From: RGIG6353 sp045535585
Lineage (GTDB): Bacteria > Bacillota > Clostridia > Oscillospirales > SIG627
Length of the DNA stretch: 11,164 nt
Assembly: GCA_045535585.1 (NCBI GenBank)
Contig: JAZSLY010000175.1
Location: forward strand, 1-11,164
Direction of reading: 5' to 3'
Position 1 is the stretch's first letter, and each line of letters begins with the position of its first letter. Shown piece by piece: positions 1 through 5,629 of the stretch. The notes under the pieces were generated by a model. The model was given only the letters and a program-made list of their open reading frames with translations, had not been told where the DNA came from and searched no databases. The position numbers were made by a program, and so were the translations under genes.

Positions 1-500
1 ATATTGAAGGTCTTGCCATCAGCGAGAAGACGGTCGTTCTCTACGGTGGAGAAGGCAACGTCAGCATATTTAAGTCTGACACCGATTCCGACCCCTGCTT
101 TACGCCCAATCTTACAAACGTTATCCCAAGCTCCAATCGTCCCAAGGTAGTGCTGGAGGTTGCCACTCCCGTTGCCCTCAACGTAAACGTCGTGGAAAAC
201 TGCAACGGCATTCCCCTGCCCCCCGAGTACGACAACATTCCCTCGCAGATATCCGCCCTTTTCGACGGCGGTCTTGATACCTCGCCCACAACCACGGCGG
301 TTTGCCTGACTATCGGTATCTTCGCGCTTATCAGAATTGAACGCCCGTCACAGCTTATCATTCCTGCCTGCGACTATTGCATTCCCGACGCAGACAAGAC
401 ACCTATCAAGGTTGCCGACCCCTGCTCGATGTTCTGCTCCACGCCCTTCCCTATCGAAGAATTCTACCCCAGCGTATGCTCGCAAAACAGAAACCAATAA
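1..500 (+). CDS. 3' part of a conserved hypothetical protein (partial, 5' end outside window)
   Basis: An open frame runs from codon 3-5 to the TAA at 498-500 and is open to the left edge, so the true start lies outside the window. A GTG at 150 is only an internal codon: reading upstream of it gives equally protein-like sequence with no ribosome binding site at 150. The visible ~165 residues contain many Pro, Cys and hydrophobic beta-strand-like segments. The C-terminal third has the patterns IERPSQLIIPACDYCIPDA, then DPCSMFC, then FPIEEFYP. I have an impression of similar IPxYDYCxP...PCxxF...FPxxEFFP tails in uncharacterised Clostridia proteins, but I cannot name a domain. No transmembrane segment is evident in the visible part. 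Function unknown. The coding call is fairly secure; any product name would be invention. Confidence 0.65.
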   Translation, partial: IEGLAISEKTVVLYGGEGNVSIFKSDTDSDPCFTPNLTNVIPSSNRPKVVLEVATPVALNVNVVENCNGIPLPPEYDNIPSQISALFDGGLDTSPTTTAVCLTIGIFALIRIERPSQLIIPACDYCIPDADKTPIKVADPCSMFCSTPFPIEEFYPSVCSQNRNQ

Positions 501-515
501 ATTTTCAAAAAACTC

Positions 516-544
516 TTGACAAAAACGCTGTTATGTGATATCAT
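516..544 (+). promoter_or_regulatory. Promoter of tRNA-Val
   Basis: A perfect -35 TTGACA (516-521) is separated by 17 bases from a -10 TATCAT (539-544). This would start transcription about 5 bases before the tRNA 5' end. It lies in the short gap after the upstream gene's stop codon, and no terminator is visible between them. Confidence 0.75.
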
Positions 545-554
545 AATCAGCGTC

Positions 555-630
555 GGGGGTTTAGCTCAGCTGGGAGAGCATCTGCCTTACAAGCAGAGGG
601 TCACAGGTTCGAGCCCTGTAGTCCCCACCA
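555..630 (+). tRNA. tRNA-Val (anticodon UAC), CCA encoded
   Basis: A complete cloverleaf can be drawn. The acceptor GGGGGTT (555-561) pairs with AGTCCCC (620-626) with two G-U wobbles. The D arm is GCTC...GAGC. The anticodon stem TCTGC/GCAGA encloses loop CTTACAA, giving anticodon TAC. The T arm is ACAGG-TTCGAGC-CCTGT. The discriminator base is A627, and the 3' CCA (628-630) is genomically encoded. UAC reads GUA and, by wobble, other valine codons. The anticodon and discriminator match the specifier and UGGU bulge of the T-box leader about 5 kb downstream. The gene is a single transcription unit with its own promoter and terminator. Confidence 0.97.
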
Positions 631-662
631 AAAAATCTCGTTCTTAGGAACGAGATTTTTTT
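631..662 (+). terminator. Intrinsic terminator of tRNA-Val
   Basis: A perfect stem AATCTCGTTC (634-643) / GAACGAGATT (648-657) with tetraloop TTAG starts directly after the tRNA CCA. The flanking A-run pairs with the first Ts, and the T-tract runs to 662. Confidence 0.92.
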
Positions 663-664
663 AT

Positions 665-818
665 CCAAGCCGATAGGCTTGGCATATCATCACGCGTCAG
701 CGTGTATCTCATCAGCCCGTAGGGGTGTATATCATCACGGCAACGCCGTGCATAAGCTTTATCGGCTTGATGATATACAAAACTTGCGTTTTGATGATAT
801 GCAATTCCTTTGGAATTG
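665..818. repeat. Array of seven short hairpins separated by TATCATCA / TGATGATA linkers
   Basis: This gene-free stretch consists almost entirely of small palindromes of differing sequence. H1 665-682 (CCAAGCC-GATA-GGCTTGG). H2 691-704 (CACGC-GTCA-GCGTG). H3 713-727 (CAGCCC-GTA-GGGGTG, one mismatch). H4 736-750 (CACGGC-AAC-GCCGTG). H5 about 754-768 (AAGC/GCTT, weak). H6 778-793 (CAAAAC-TTGC-GTTTTG). H7 802-818 (CAATTCC-TTT-GGAATTG). The linkers are near-identical: TATCATCA-type at 685-692, 707-714 (TCTCATCA) and 730-737, then the reverse complement TGATGATA at 768-775 and 792-799. The left and right linkers are therefore mutually complementary, and 666-675 is also the exact complement of 760-769. 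No T-tract follows, so this is not a simple terminator. It resembles a dispersed structured intergenic repeat; the family is not identified. Confidence 0.8.
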
Positions 819-861
819 ACAACCCCAAAACTTTCACCTTGATTTTTAAAGGAGTTATATT

Positions 862-1533
862 ATGACCAAAAGACTATTTCTCGGGGCAATCGGCAAATTT
901 TTACTTGGCGTTATTCTCGTCGGGCTTTTGATTTTTCTGCCTGCGGGGAGCTTTTCCTTTTTCAACGGGTGGCTGTTTTGCGGTCTTTTGTTTATACCTA
1001 TGTTTTTCGCAGGTATAGTAATGATGGTGAAAAATCCCGCCCTGCTTGAGAAGAGACTTTCTGCCAAGGAAAAAAGACGGGAGCAGAGTCTGGTGGTAAA
1101 GCTGAGTGGCTTGATGTTTATTATAGGCTTCGCTCTTGCGGGGCTTGGGTTCAGGCTTCATTGGTACGCTCTGCCAAAAGAAATTGTACTTGTGGCGTCG
1201 GTTGTATTCCTTACGGCGTATCTTCTCTACGCCGAGGTGTTGCGGGAGAATACCTACCTCAGCCGTACCGTCGAGGTACAGAAAAATCAAAAGGTAATCG
1301 ACACGGGGCTTTACGGCATTGTAAGGCACCCAATGTATAGCATAACCATTCTTTTGTTTTTGTCAATGCCCCTTGTGCTTGGCTCTCTCTATTCCCTCAT
1401 CGTTTTCCTCGCCTATCCTTTTATTATCGCAAAGAGGATAAAGGACGAGGAAAAACTCCTTGAAGAAAGCCTTGAAGGATATAGGGAATACAAAAAGAAG
1501 GTTAAATACCGCCTGATACCTTTTATATGGTAA
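862..1533 (+). CDS. Isoprenylcysteine carboxyl methyltransferase-like integral membrane methyltransferase
   Basis: A 223-residue polytopic membrane protein. Hydrophobic segments lie near residues 8-28, 35-56, 80-97, 107-124 and 160-190. The C-terminal half carries the hallmark of the ICMT/PEMT-type membrane methyltransferases: GLYGIVRHPMY (149-159), a hydrophobic hairpin, then RIKDEEKLL (192-200) and a basic EGYREYKKKVKYRLIPFIW tail. In characterised relatives these segments bind S-adenosylmethionine and place the acceptor at the membrane surface. Bacterial members methylate varied, mostly unknown lipids or small molecules, so no substrate is proposed. The start at ATG 862 is fixed by AAAGGAG (848-854) seven bases upstream. 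A TTGACA at 816-821 overlaps the last hairpin of the upstream array but has no convincing -10, so the promoter is unclear. The gene is monocistronic and ends at a terminator facing the convergent AraC gene. Confidence 0.85.
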   Translation: MTKRLFLGAIGKFLLGVILVGLLIFLPAGSFSFFNGWLFCGLLFIPMFFAGIVMMVKNPALLEKRLSAKEKRREQSLVVKLSGLMFIIGFALAGLGFRLHWYALPKEIVLVASVVFLTAYLLYAEVLRENTYLSRTVEVQKNQKVIDTGLYGIVRHPMYSITILLFLSMPLVLGSLYSLIVFLAYPFIIAKRIKDEEKLLEESLEGYREYKKKVKYRLIPFIW

Positions 1534-1541
1534 AATGAGAC

Positions 1542-1578
1542 GCAAGAAACTCTAACGAGTTTCTTGCTTCTCCTTTTT
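1542..1578 (+). terminator. Intrinsic terminator between convergent genes
   Basis: A perfect 11-bp stem GCAAGAAACTC (1542-1552) / GAGTTTCTTGC (1557-1567) with loop TAAC is followed by a pyrimidine-rich TTCTCCTTTTT. It ends the methyltransferase transcript. The minus-strand side lacks a good T-run, so efficiency for the converging AraC gene is uncertain. Confidence 0.8.
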
Positions 1579-2398
1579 ATATTTTCTCCGTTGCACGCCG
1601 TCTTTCCCGTCTGTATTTTAAGGGAGAGATGCCGTGCGCTTTTTTAAATTTGTCGGAAAAGTAATTACTGTCGTTAAATCCGCAGGCGTAGGCGATTTCC
1701 GACACGGTGCCGTCGCTCTCCAACAAGAGCTGTTCAGCCCTTTGCAATCTGACGAGGGTCAGGTATTCGTTGAAGCCGAAGCCCGTTTCCTTGCGGAAAG
1801 TGCGTGACAAATGCTCGGGGCTGACCGAAAGGGTGTGGGCAAGGGCTTTCAGGGATATATTGCTTTGACCGCTTTCGGAGATCCGTTTTACCGCTTCGGC
1901 AACGAAAGGGGTATTTACTCCCTTGTGCACCGCCTTGTTTTCGTTGCGGGCAAGTAGGATAAAAAGCGACGCCACAAGACCCTCGATAGCGCCTTCTGAG
2001 TGTCTGTCCATCAAAGAATACTCACGGTCTATTTCGTCAAATATTCTATTTATTTCCTTTGCGACGTCCTTGTTTCTGTATATATAGAGCATTGAGTCAA
2101 GCCCGTCACCTATGCTTTCGGGAATAAGGTCCGCCGTAAAATTGAGTAGCTTTCGCTCATAGGCGGAGGTATAAAGAGTTCGGTGAATTACGTTTTCGGG
2201 AATGAGCACCACGTCGCCGGGCATAAGAGTATAGGTATTATTGCCAATGAAGTATTTACAGTCGCCCTTTATAAAATAGTATATCTCAAAGTATCTGTGA
2301 TAATGGTGCATCCCCATAACGTTGACGTTGGTGCCGTCGTTGTCACGGTGCTCGTAAAAGAACTCCTTGCCGTTGGCAAATTTGACGGTTGGTATCAT
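1577..2398 (-). CDS. AraC-family transcriptional regulator (cupin sensor + double HTH)
   Basis: A 273-residue regulator. The N-terminal cupin-like sensing domain (about residues 15-80) includes HHYHRYFEIYYFIKG (31-45) and MPGDVVLIPENVIH (59-72), typical of sugar-responsive AraC proteins. The C-terminal DNA-binding domain has two helix-turn-helix motifs: SLKALAHTLSVSPEHLSRTF (182-201) and SEIAYACGFNDSNYFSDKFK (233-252), followed by the family's GISPLKYRR end. The start was placed at ATG 2398-2396. A GGAGAGGGGGG ribosome binding site sits just upstream on the minus strand, and the 55 extra residues of the longer frame are translated from the promoter region. It is divergently transcribed from the family-4 glycoside hydrolase with a 148-bp shared gap, so it most likely activates that gene in response to the cognate sugar. 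The inducer is unknown. Confidence 0.92.
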   Translation of the reverse strand: MIPTVKFANGKEFFYEHRDNDGTNVNVMGMHHYHRYFEIYYFIKGDCKYFIGNNTYTLMPGDVVLIPENVIHRTLYTSAYERKLLNFTADLIPESIGDGLDSMLYIYRNKDVAKEINRIFDEIDREYSLMDRHSEGAIEGLVASLFILLARNENKAVHKGVNTPFVAEAVKRISESGQSNISLKALAHTLSVSPEHLSRTFRKETGFGFNEYLTLVRLQRAEQLLLESDGTVSEIAYACGFNDSNYFSDKFKKAHGISPLKYRRERRRATEKI

Positions 2399-2422
2399 TT
2401 CTTGCCCCCCTCTCCAAGCGGA

Positions 2423-2451
2423 ATTATACACTATGACATCAAAAAAATCAA
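2423..2451 (-). promoter_or_regulatory. Promoter of the AraC-family gene
   Basis: On the minus strand TTGATT (2451-2446) and a perfect TATAAT (2428-2423) are spaced 17 bases apart, 25 bases upstream of the assigned start codon. The -35 overlaps a 7-bp inverted repeat, AAAAATC/GATTTTT (2443-2458). That repeat could be an autoregulatory operator, but its A/T-rich composition makes this weak. Confidence 0.65.
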
Positions 2452-2504
2452 GATTTTTAACAAAAGTCGTCAAAATTACAAAGGATTTTTTGAAAATATT
2501 GATG

Positions 2505-2510
2505 TATAAT
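2505..2510 (+). promoter_or_regulatory. -10 element of the glycoside hydrolase gene, without a recognisable -35
   Basis: A consensus TATAAT stands 37 bases upstream of the start codon. No good -35 hexamer exists at 16-18 bases upstream (the sequence there is AGGATT/GGATTT). A strong -10 with a poor -35 is the usual layout of promoters that need an AraC-type activator, and the divergent regulator is a plausible partner. Confidence 0.55.
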
Positions 2511-2546
2511 GATACTAAAGTAAATAACCGAAAAGGAGAAAAACTT

Positions 2547-3938
2547 ATGAAATACACGGACAAGGGTGTTGAAGGCGTAAAGATTGCCTACGTTGGCGGA
2601 GGCTCAAGAGGCTGGGCGTGGGGTCTTATGAGTGACCTTGTTTCAAACGCTGATATGAACGGCGAGGTAGCCCTTTACGACATTGATTTTGAAGCGGCAA
2701 AGAACAACGAAATTATCGGTAACAAATATAACGATGCAAACGGCGCAAAGTGTCATTGGGACTACAAGGCGTACGAGAATATCGGCGACGCGCTGACGGG
2801 TGCTAATTTCGTCGTTATCTCTATTCTTCCAGGTACCTTCGACGAAATGGAAAGCGACGTACATACGCCCGAAAAGTACGGAATTTATCAGGCGGTAGGC
2901 GATACGGTAGGCCCCGGCGGTGTTATCAGAGCGCTCCGTACTATTCCTATGTTCGAGGAGATTGCGCACAATATTGAAAAATACTGTCCTGAGGCTTGGG
3001 TTATCAACTATACCAACCCTATGACTATTTGTACCAGATCTCTTTACAAGGCGTTCCCAAAGATCAAGGCGTTCGGCTGTTGCCACGAGGTATTCGGCAC
3101 ACAGACTCTTCTGGCGCAGATGCTTACCGAAATGCACGGCATTGAGAAGCCTTTGAGAAAGGACATCAAGGTTGAGGTTACGGGTCTTAACCACTTTACC
3201 TGGCTTACAAAGGCGAAGTATCACGACATTGATATTTTTGAGGATTACAAGGTATTTGCAAAGAAATATGCCGAGACGGGTTACCTCAAGGGCAAGGACG
3301 AAAACTGGATGAACAACGTTTTCGATTGCTCACACAAGGTTAAGTTCGACCTCTTCAACAGATACGGCTATATTGCGGCGGCAGGTGACAGACATCTTGC
3401 CGAGGACTGCGAGGGCAAGTGGTATCTTGAATCTCCCGAAAAGGTAAAGGAATGGGGCTTCGGTCTTACTCCTGTTTCCTGGAGAAAGGAAGACCTTAAA
3501 AACCGCCTTGCAAGAAGTGCAAGACTCCGCAGCGGTGAGGAGGAAATAAAGATAAATAACACGGGTGAAGAGGGTGTTCAGCAGATGAGAGCTATTCTCG
3601 GTCTTGCAGACCTTGTAACCAACGTTAACCTCCCCAACGTAGGACAGATACCCAATCTTCCTCTCGGCGCAGTAGTTGAGACCAACGCGGCGTTCTCCAA
3701 CAACAAGGTGACTCCCGTTTCGGCAGGACCTCTCCCCTCTACTATCTATCCTCTTATTGCAAGAGTTTGCGGTCAGCAGGAGCTTGTGGTTGAGGCGGCG
3801 TTTGAGAGAGACCTTGATAAAGCCTTTGCGGCATTTGCAAACGACCAGCTTGTTACCATCAATACGAAGGATGCAAGGAAGTTGTTTGACGAAATGATAG
3901 AGAACACCAAAAAATATCTTACTATGTACAATATATAG
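2547..3938 (+). CDS. Family-4 glycoside hydrolase, CHEV subgroup (probable alpha-galacturonidase, LplD-like)
   Basis: A 463-residue NAD- and metal-dependent glycosidase. The N-terminal Rossmann motif is KIAYVGGGSRGW (12-23), with an acidic ribose-binding DID at 45-47. GDTVGPGGV (118-126) and NYTNPM (154-159) form the catalytic pocket. C179-H180-E181-V182 and H216 in GLNHF (213-217) are the expected metal-binding Cys and His. Family 4 uses an unusual oxidation-elimination mechanism on glycosides with free sugar hydroxyls. The four-residue motif starting at the metal-ligand Cys tracks specificity: CHEV is the motif I recall for alpha-galacturonidases, CHSV for alpha-galactosidases, CDMP for phospho-alpha-glucosidases. 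An alpha-glucosidase cannot be excluded. The start at ATG 2547 is chosen because GGAG (2535-2538) precedes it by 8 bases; a longer frame overlaps the promoter. It is paired with the divergent AraC regulator, suggesting pectin-oligosaccharide use. A terminator follows, after an 86-base 3' region that carries one copy of the 30-bp repeat. Confidence 0.92.
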   Translation: MKYTDKGVEGVKIAYVGGGSRGWAWGLMSDLVSNADMNGEVALYDIDFEAAKNNEIIGNKYNDANGAKCHWDYKAYENIGDALTGANFVVISILPGTFDEMESDVHTPEKYGIYQAVGDTVGPGGVIRALRTIPMFEEIAHNIEKYCPEAWVINYTNPMTICTRSLYKAFPKIKAFGCCHEVFGTQTLLAQMLTEMHGIEKPLRKDIKVEVTGLNHFTWLTKAKYHDIDIFEDYKVFAKKYAETGYLKGKDENWMNNVFDCSHKVKFDLFNRYGYIAAAGDRHLAEDCEGKWYLESPEKVKEWGFGLTPVSWRKEDLKNRLARSARLRSGEEEIKINNTGEEGVQQMRAILGLADLVTNVNLPNVGQIPNLPLGAVVETNAAFSNNKVTPVSAGPLPSTIYPLIARVCGQQELVVEAAFERDLDKAFAAFANDQLVTINTKDARKLFDEMIENTKKYLTMYNI

Positions 3939-3939
3939 G

Positions 3940-3969
3940 GCTGTAAAAAAAGGTTAGACCTGAAAAACG
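3940..3969 (+). repeat. 30-bp direct repeat, copy 1
   Basis: This copy begins two bases after the glycoside hydrolase stop codon. It is identical over 30 bases to 4171-4200. It contains a short palindrome, AGGT-TAG-ACCT, next to an A7 run. The flanking bases differ on both sides, so 30 bp is the exact limit. Confidence 0.95.
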
Positions 3970-4024
3970 AAAGGTACAATATCTCCTTTTAATATCTAAC
4001 TTTTATATAACAGATTTTATAGGA

Positions 4025-4062
4025 AGTAAGGCTTGTAAATCAAGCCTTACTTTTGTTTTTTT
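4025..4062 (+). terminator. Intrinsic terminator of the glycoside hydrolase gene
   Basis: A perfect 11-bp stem AGTAAGGCTTG (4025-4035) / CAAGCCTTACT (4041-4051) with loop TAAAT is followed by TTTGTTTTTTT. Confidence 0.93.
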
Positions 4063-4081
4063 GTTTTCGTTTTTCCTTTGC

Positions 4082-4131
4082 GCGAATCTCGCTACTGGCG
4101 TACCTTTGTACGCCGACGAGCGTCGATTCGC
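4082..4131. repeat. Nested intergenic palindrome (three stacked stems)
   Basis: The outer arms GCGAATC (4082-4088) / GATTCGC (4125-4131), middle CGCT (4090-4093) / AGCG (4119-4122), and inner GGCGTAC (4097-4103) / GTACGCC (4108-4114) with loop CTTT form one ~50-nt imperfect hairpin. There is no T-run and no gene. It sits between the two copies of the 30-bp direct repeat and resembles a dispersed palindromic repeat rather than a terminator. A 66-codon minus-strand frame across it is taken as spurious. Confidence 0.75.
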
Positions 4132-4170
4132 ACAATCTACCTCTTTTTTTCTGCGCCCCTCCCAAAAAAA

Positions 4171-4200
4171 GCTGTAAAAAAAGGTTAGACCTGAAAAACG
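4171..4200 (+). repeat. 30-bp direct repeat, copy 2
   Basis: An exact copy of 3940-3969, offset by 231 bases. It abuts a second strong terminator (4204-4243), although no gene lies between the first terminator and this one. Confidence 0.95.
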
Positions 4201-4203
4201 CAA

Positions 4204-4243
4204 AGAAGGGAATGTAAATTTTTACATTCCCTTCTGTTTTTTT
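4204..4243 (+). terminator. Second strong intrinsic terminator, without an evident gene upstream
   Basis: A 14-bp stem AGAAGGGAATGTAA (4204-4217) / TTACATTCCCTTCT (4222-4235) with a 4-base loop is followed by GTTTTTTT. It may back up the terminator at 4025-4062, or it may be the original end of the glycoside hydrolase transcript, displaced when the 231-bp unit between the direct repeats arose. Confidence 0.9.
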
Positions 4244-4274
4244 AAAATTTCGGGTATACTATTTTTGAAAACTG

Positions 4275-4283
4275 TGGTACAAT
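4275..4283 (+). promoter_or_regulatory. Extended -10 promoter candidate for brnQ
   Basis: TGG-TACAAT forms an extended -10 (TGn plus hexamer) 31 bases before the brnQ start codon. A TTGAAA at 4265-4270 is too close to serve as its -35, and the hexamer at the correct distance is poor. The leader would be short, with no riboswitch-like structure. Confidence 0.45.
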
Positions 4284-4314
4284 AATAAACAAAATATATT
4301 TAAGGACTATTATT

Positions 4315-5598
4315 ATGACGAAAAAGAGAATTACGGATAGTATAATAATCGGCGCGGCGCTGTTTGCAATGTTCTTCGGGGCGGGAAATATGATATTTCC
4401 GCCATATCTCGGAATGGAGTCGGGTGAGCTTTGGCTTTCCGGCTTTCTGGGGTATTACGTTGCGGACATAGGACTTGCGATAGTTGCAATTCTTGCCCAA
4501 AGCCGTGACGGCTCTTTTGACAAGCTTCTCTCGCCTCTCGGGAAGATACCCGCAGGTATTCTAATGCTTGCCATAATCCTTTGTCTCGGACCGTTTATCA
4601 GTATACCGCGCACCTGCGCCACCACCTTTGAGCTTGCTATATTGCCAAATTTTGAGGGCGTAAATACTATAATTTTCAGTATTATATTCTTTGGCGTGAC
4701 TCTTTTTCTGTCCCTGAACGAATCGAAGGTAGTAGACATAGTTGGAAAAATCCTGACGCCCGTATTGATTATAGGGCTTCTCGCTTTAATTTTCAAGGGA
4801 GTAGTCTCCCCTATCTCAACCGATTTTACTTCCCCAAAGGTGTTGAGCCCCGTGGGGTCGGGAATAAAGGCGGGGTATCAATCGATGGACGTTCTGGGCG
4901 CTACGGTCTTTGGAGTTCTGGTTATCACCAGCGCCAAGGCGAAGGGGCACGAAAGCTACGAGGACAGAAAAGGAGTGACCCTTGGGGCGTCGATTGTGTC
5001 GGGCATCGGGCTTCTCGTAATTTATATGGGACTGACCTATCTTGGCGCTACTGCGTCCTCCATATTTAATATGCACTCCTCTCGTACCGACGTTCTCCTT
5101 GGAATTATAGGCTATATTTTCCCCGGAAGGATAGGCTTCATTTTCTTTGGCGTCATTGCGGGACTTGCCTGCCTGACCACAGCGATTGCGCTGACAAGCT
5201 CCTCGGCAAATTATCTTTCCAAGATGTCGAAAGGAAGGCTGAGCTATCGGGCGCTGGTTGTGGCTATATGCATTTTCAGCGCGGCTGCATCCTCTCTCGG
5301 AGTAGAAAAGCTGGTGGCTATCGCCTCCCCCGTGCTTACCGTTATATATCCCCCTGTACTTGTGATAATTATACTGTCCTTTTTCAGACGGCATCTCACG
5401 CCCCTCACCTTCAAGCTGTCCACCCTTATTGCCGCCGTTTACGGTGTCTTTGAGGCTCTGGCAGGCTTTGGTATAAGGTTTCCGACAGTTGAAGCACTTC
5501 CCTTGTGGGATATGGGTCTTGGATGGATAATTCCGTCTTTAATTCCCGTGGCAATCGGATGCTTTGTAAAATTGATAAAAAGCAAAAAAAGTGCTTGA
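4315..5598 (+). CDS. brnQ: Branched-chain amino acid cation symporter, BrnQ/LIVCS family
   Basis: A 427-residue polytopic carrier of the BrnQ (LIVCS) family, which imports leucine, isoleucine and valine with Na+ or H+. Recognisable family segments are AMFFGAGNMIFPPYLG (18-33) in the first helix, GPFISIPRTCATTFEL (92-107) and GYQSMDVLGATVFGVLV (187-203). About 12 hydrophobic helices alternate with short loops, and length and ends match the family, so it looks intact. The start at ATG 4315 follows a modest AAGG (4302-4305). It lies just upstream of the T-box-controlled acyl-CoA synthetase/2-oxoacid oxidoreductase operon. No terminator follows: the stop codon overlaps the -35 of the next promoter, so brnQ read-through would pass into the T-box leader. 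The pairing suggests both serve branched-chain amino acid supply. It has no T-box of its own. Confidence 0.95.
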   Translation: MTKKRITDSIIIGAALFAMFFGAGNMIFPPYLGMESGELWLSGFLGYYVADIGLAIVAILAQSRDGSFDKLLSPLGKIPAGILMLAIILCLGPFISIPRTCATTFELAILPNFEGVNTIIFSIIFFGVTLFLSLNESKVVDIVGKILTPVLIIGLLALIFKGVVSPISTDFTSPKVLSPVGSGIKAGYQSMDVLGATVFGVLVITSAKAKGHESYEDRKGVTLGASIVSGIGLLVIYMGLTYLGATASSIFNMHSSRTDVLLGIIGYIFPGRIGFIFFGVIAGLACLTTAIALTSSSANYLSKMSKGRLSYRALVVAICIFSAAASSLGVEKLVAIASPVLTVIYPPVLVIIILSFFRRHLTPLTFKLSTLIAAVYGVFEALAGFGIRFPTVEALPLWDMGLGWIIPSLIPVAIGCFVKLIKSKKSA

Positions 5599-5623
5599 CA
5601 AGCCATAGTATTTGTGATATACT
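5595..5623 (+). promoter_or_regulatory. Strong promoter of the T-box operon, overlapping the brnQ stop codon
   Basis: A consensus TTGACA (5595-5600), 17-base spacer and TATACT (5618-5623) preceded by TGA (an extended -10). The -35 includes the brnQ stop codon TGA (5596-5598). The predicted start near 5630 places the whole T-box in the leader. Confidence 0.85.
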
Positions 5624-5629
5624 TAGGTA

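Noticed and set aside
665..818. Possible CRISPR array or attenuator
   Set aside because: The repeating linkers are only 8-11 bases, invert orientation and separate palindromes rather than unique spacers. There is no cas gene and no T-run for termination.
2367..2546. Longer in-frame start of the GH4 protein
   Set aside because: It would overlap the AraC start codon, both promoters and the leader. ATG 2547 has a good ribosome binding site and directly precedes the Rossmann fold.
2399..2563. 55-codon N-terminal extension of the AraC-family protein
   Set aside because: The extension is translated from the divergent promoter region and contains the TATAAT of its own gene. ATG 2398 has a strong ribosome binding site.
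2643..3224. 193-codon minus-strand frame inside the GH4 gene
   Set aside because: It is a shadow of a clearly conserved enzyme on the plus strand, with no family features and no ribosome binding site.
3940..4200. Prophage or integrative-element att sites
   Set aside because: The 30-bp repeats bound only about 200 bp of non-coding DNA, with no integrase and no tRNA gene.
4003..4203. 66-codon minus-strand frame in the intergenic region
   Set aside because: It runs through a terminator, a long palindrome and a direct repeat, with no ribosome binding site. It is most likely a by-product of the repeat element.
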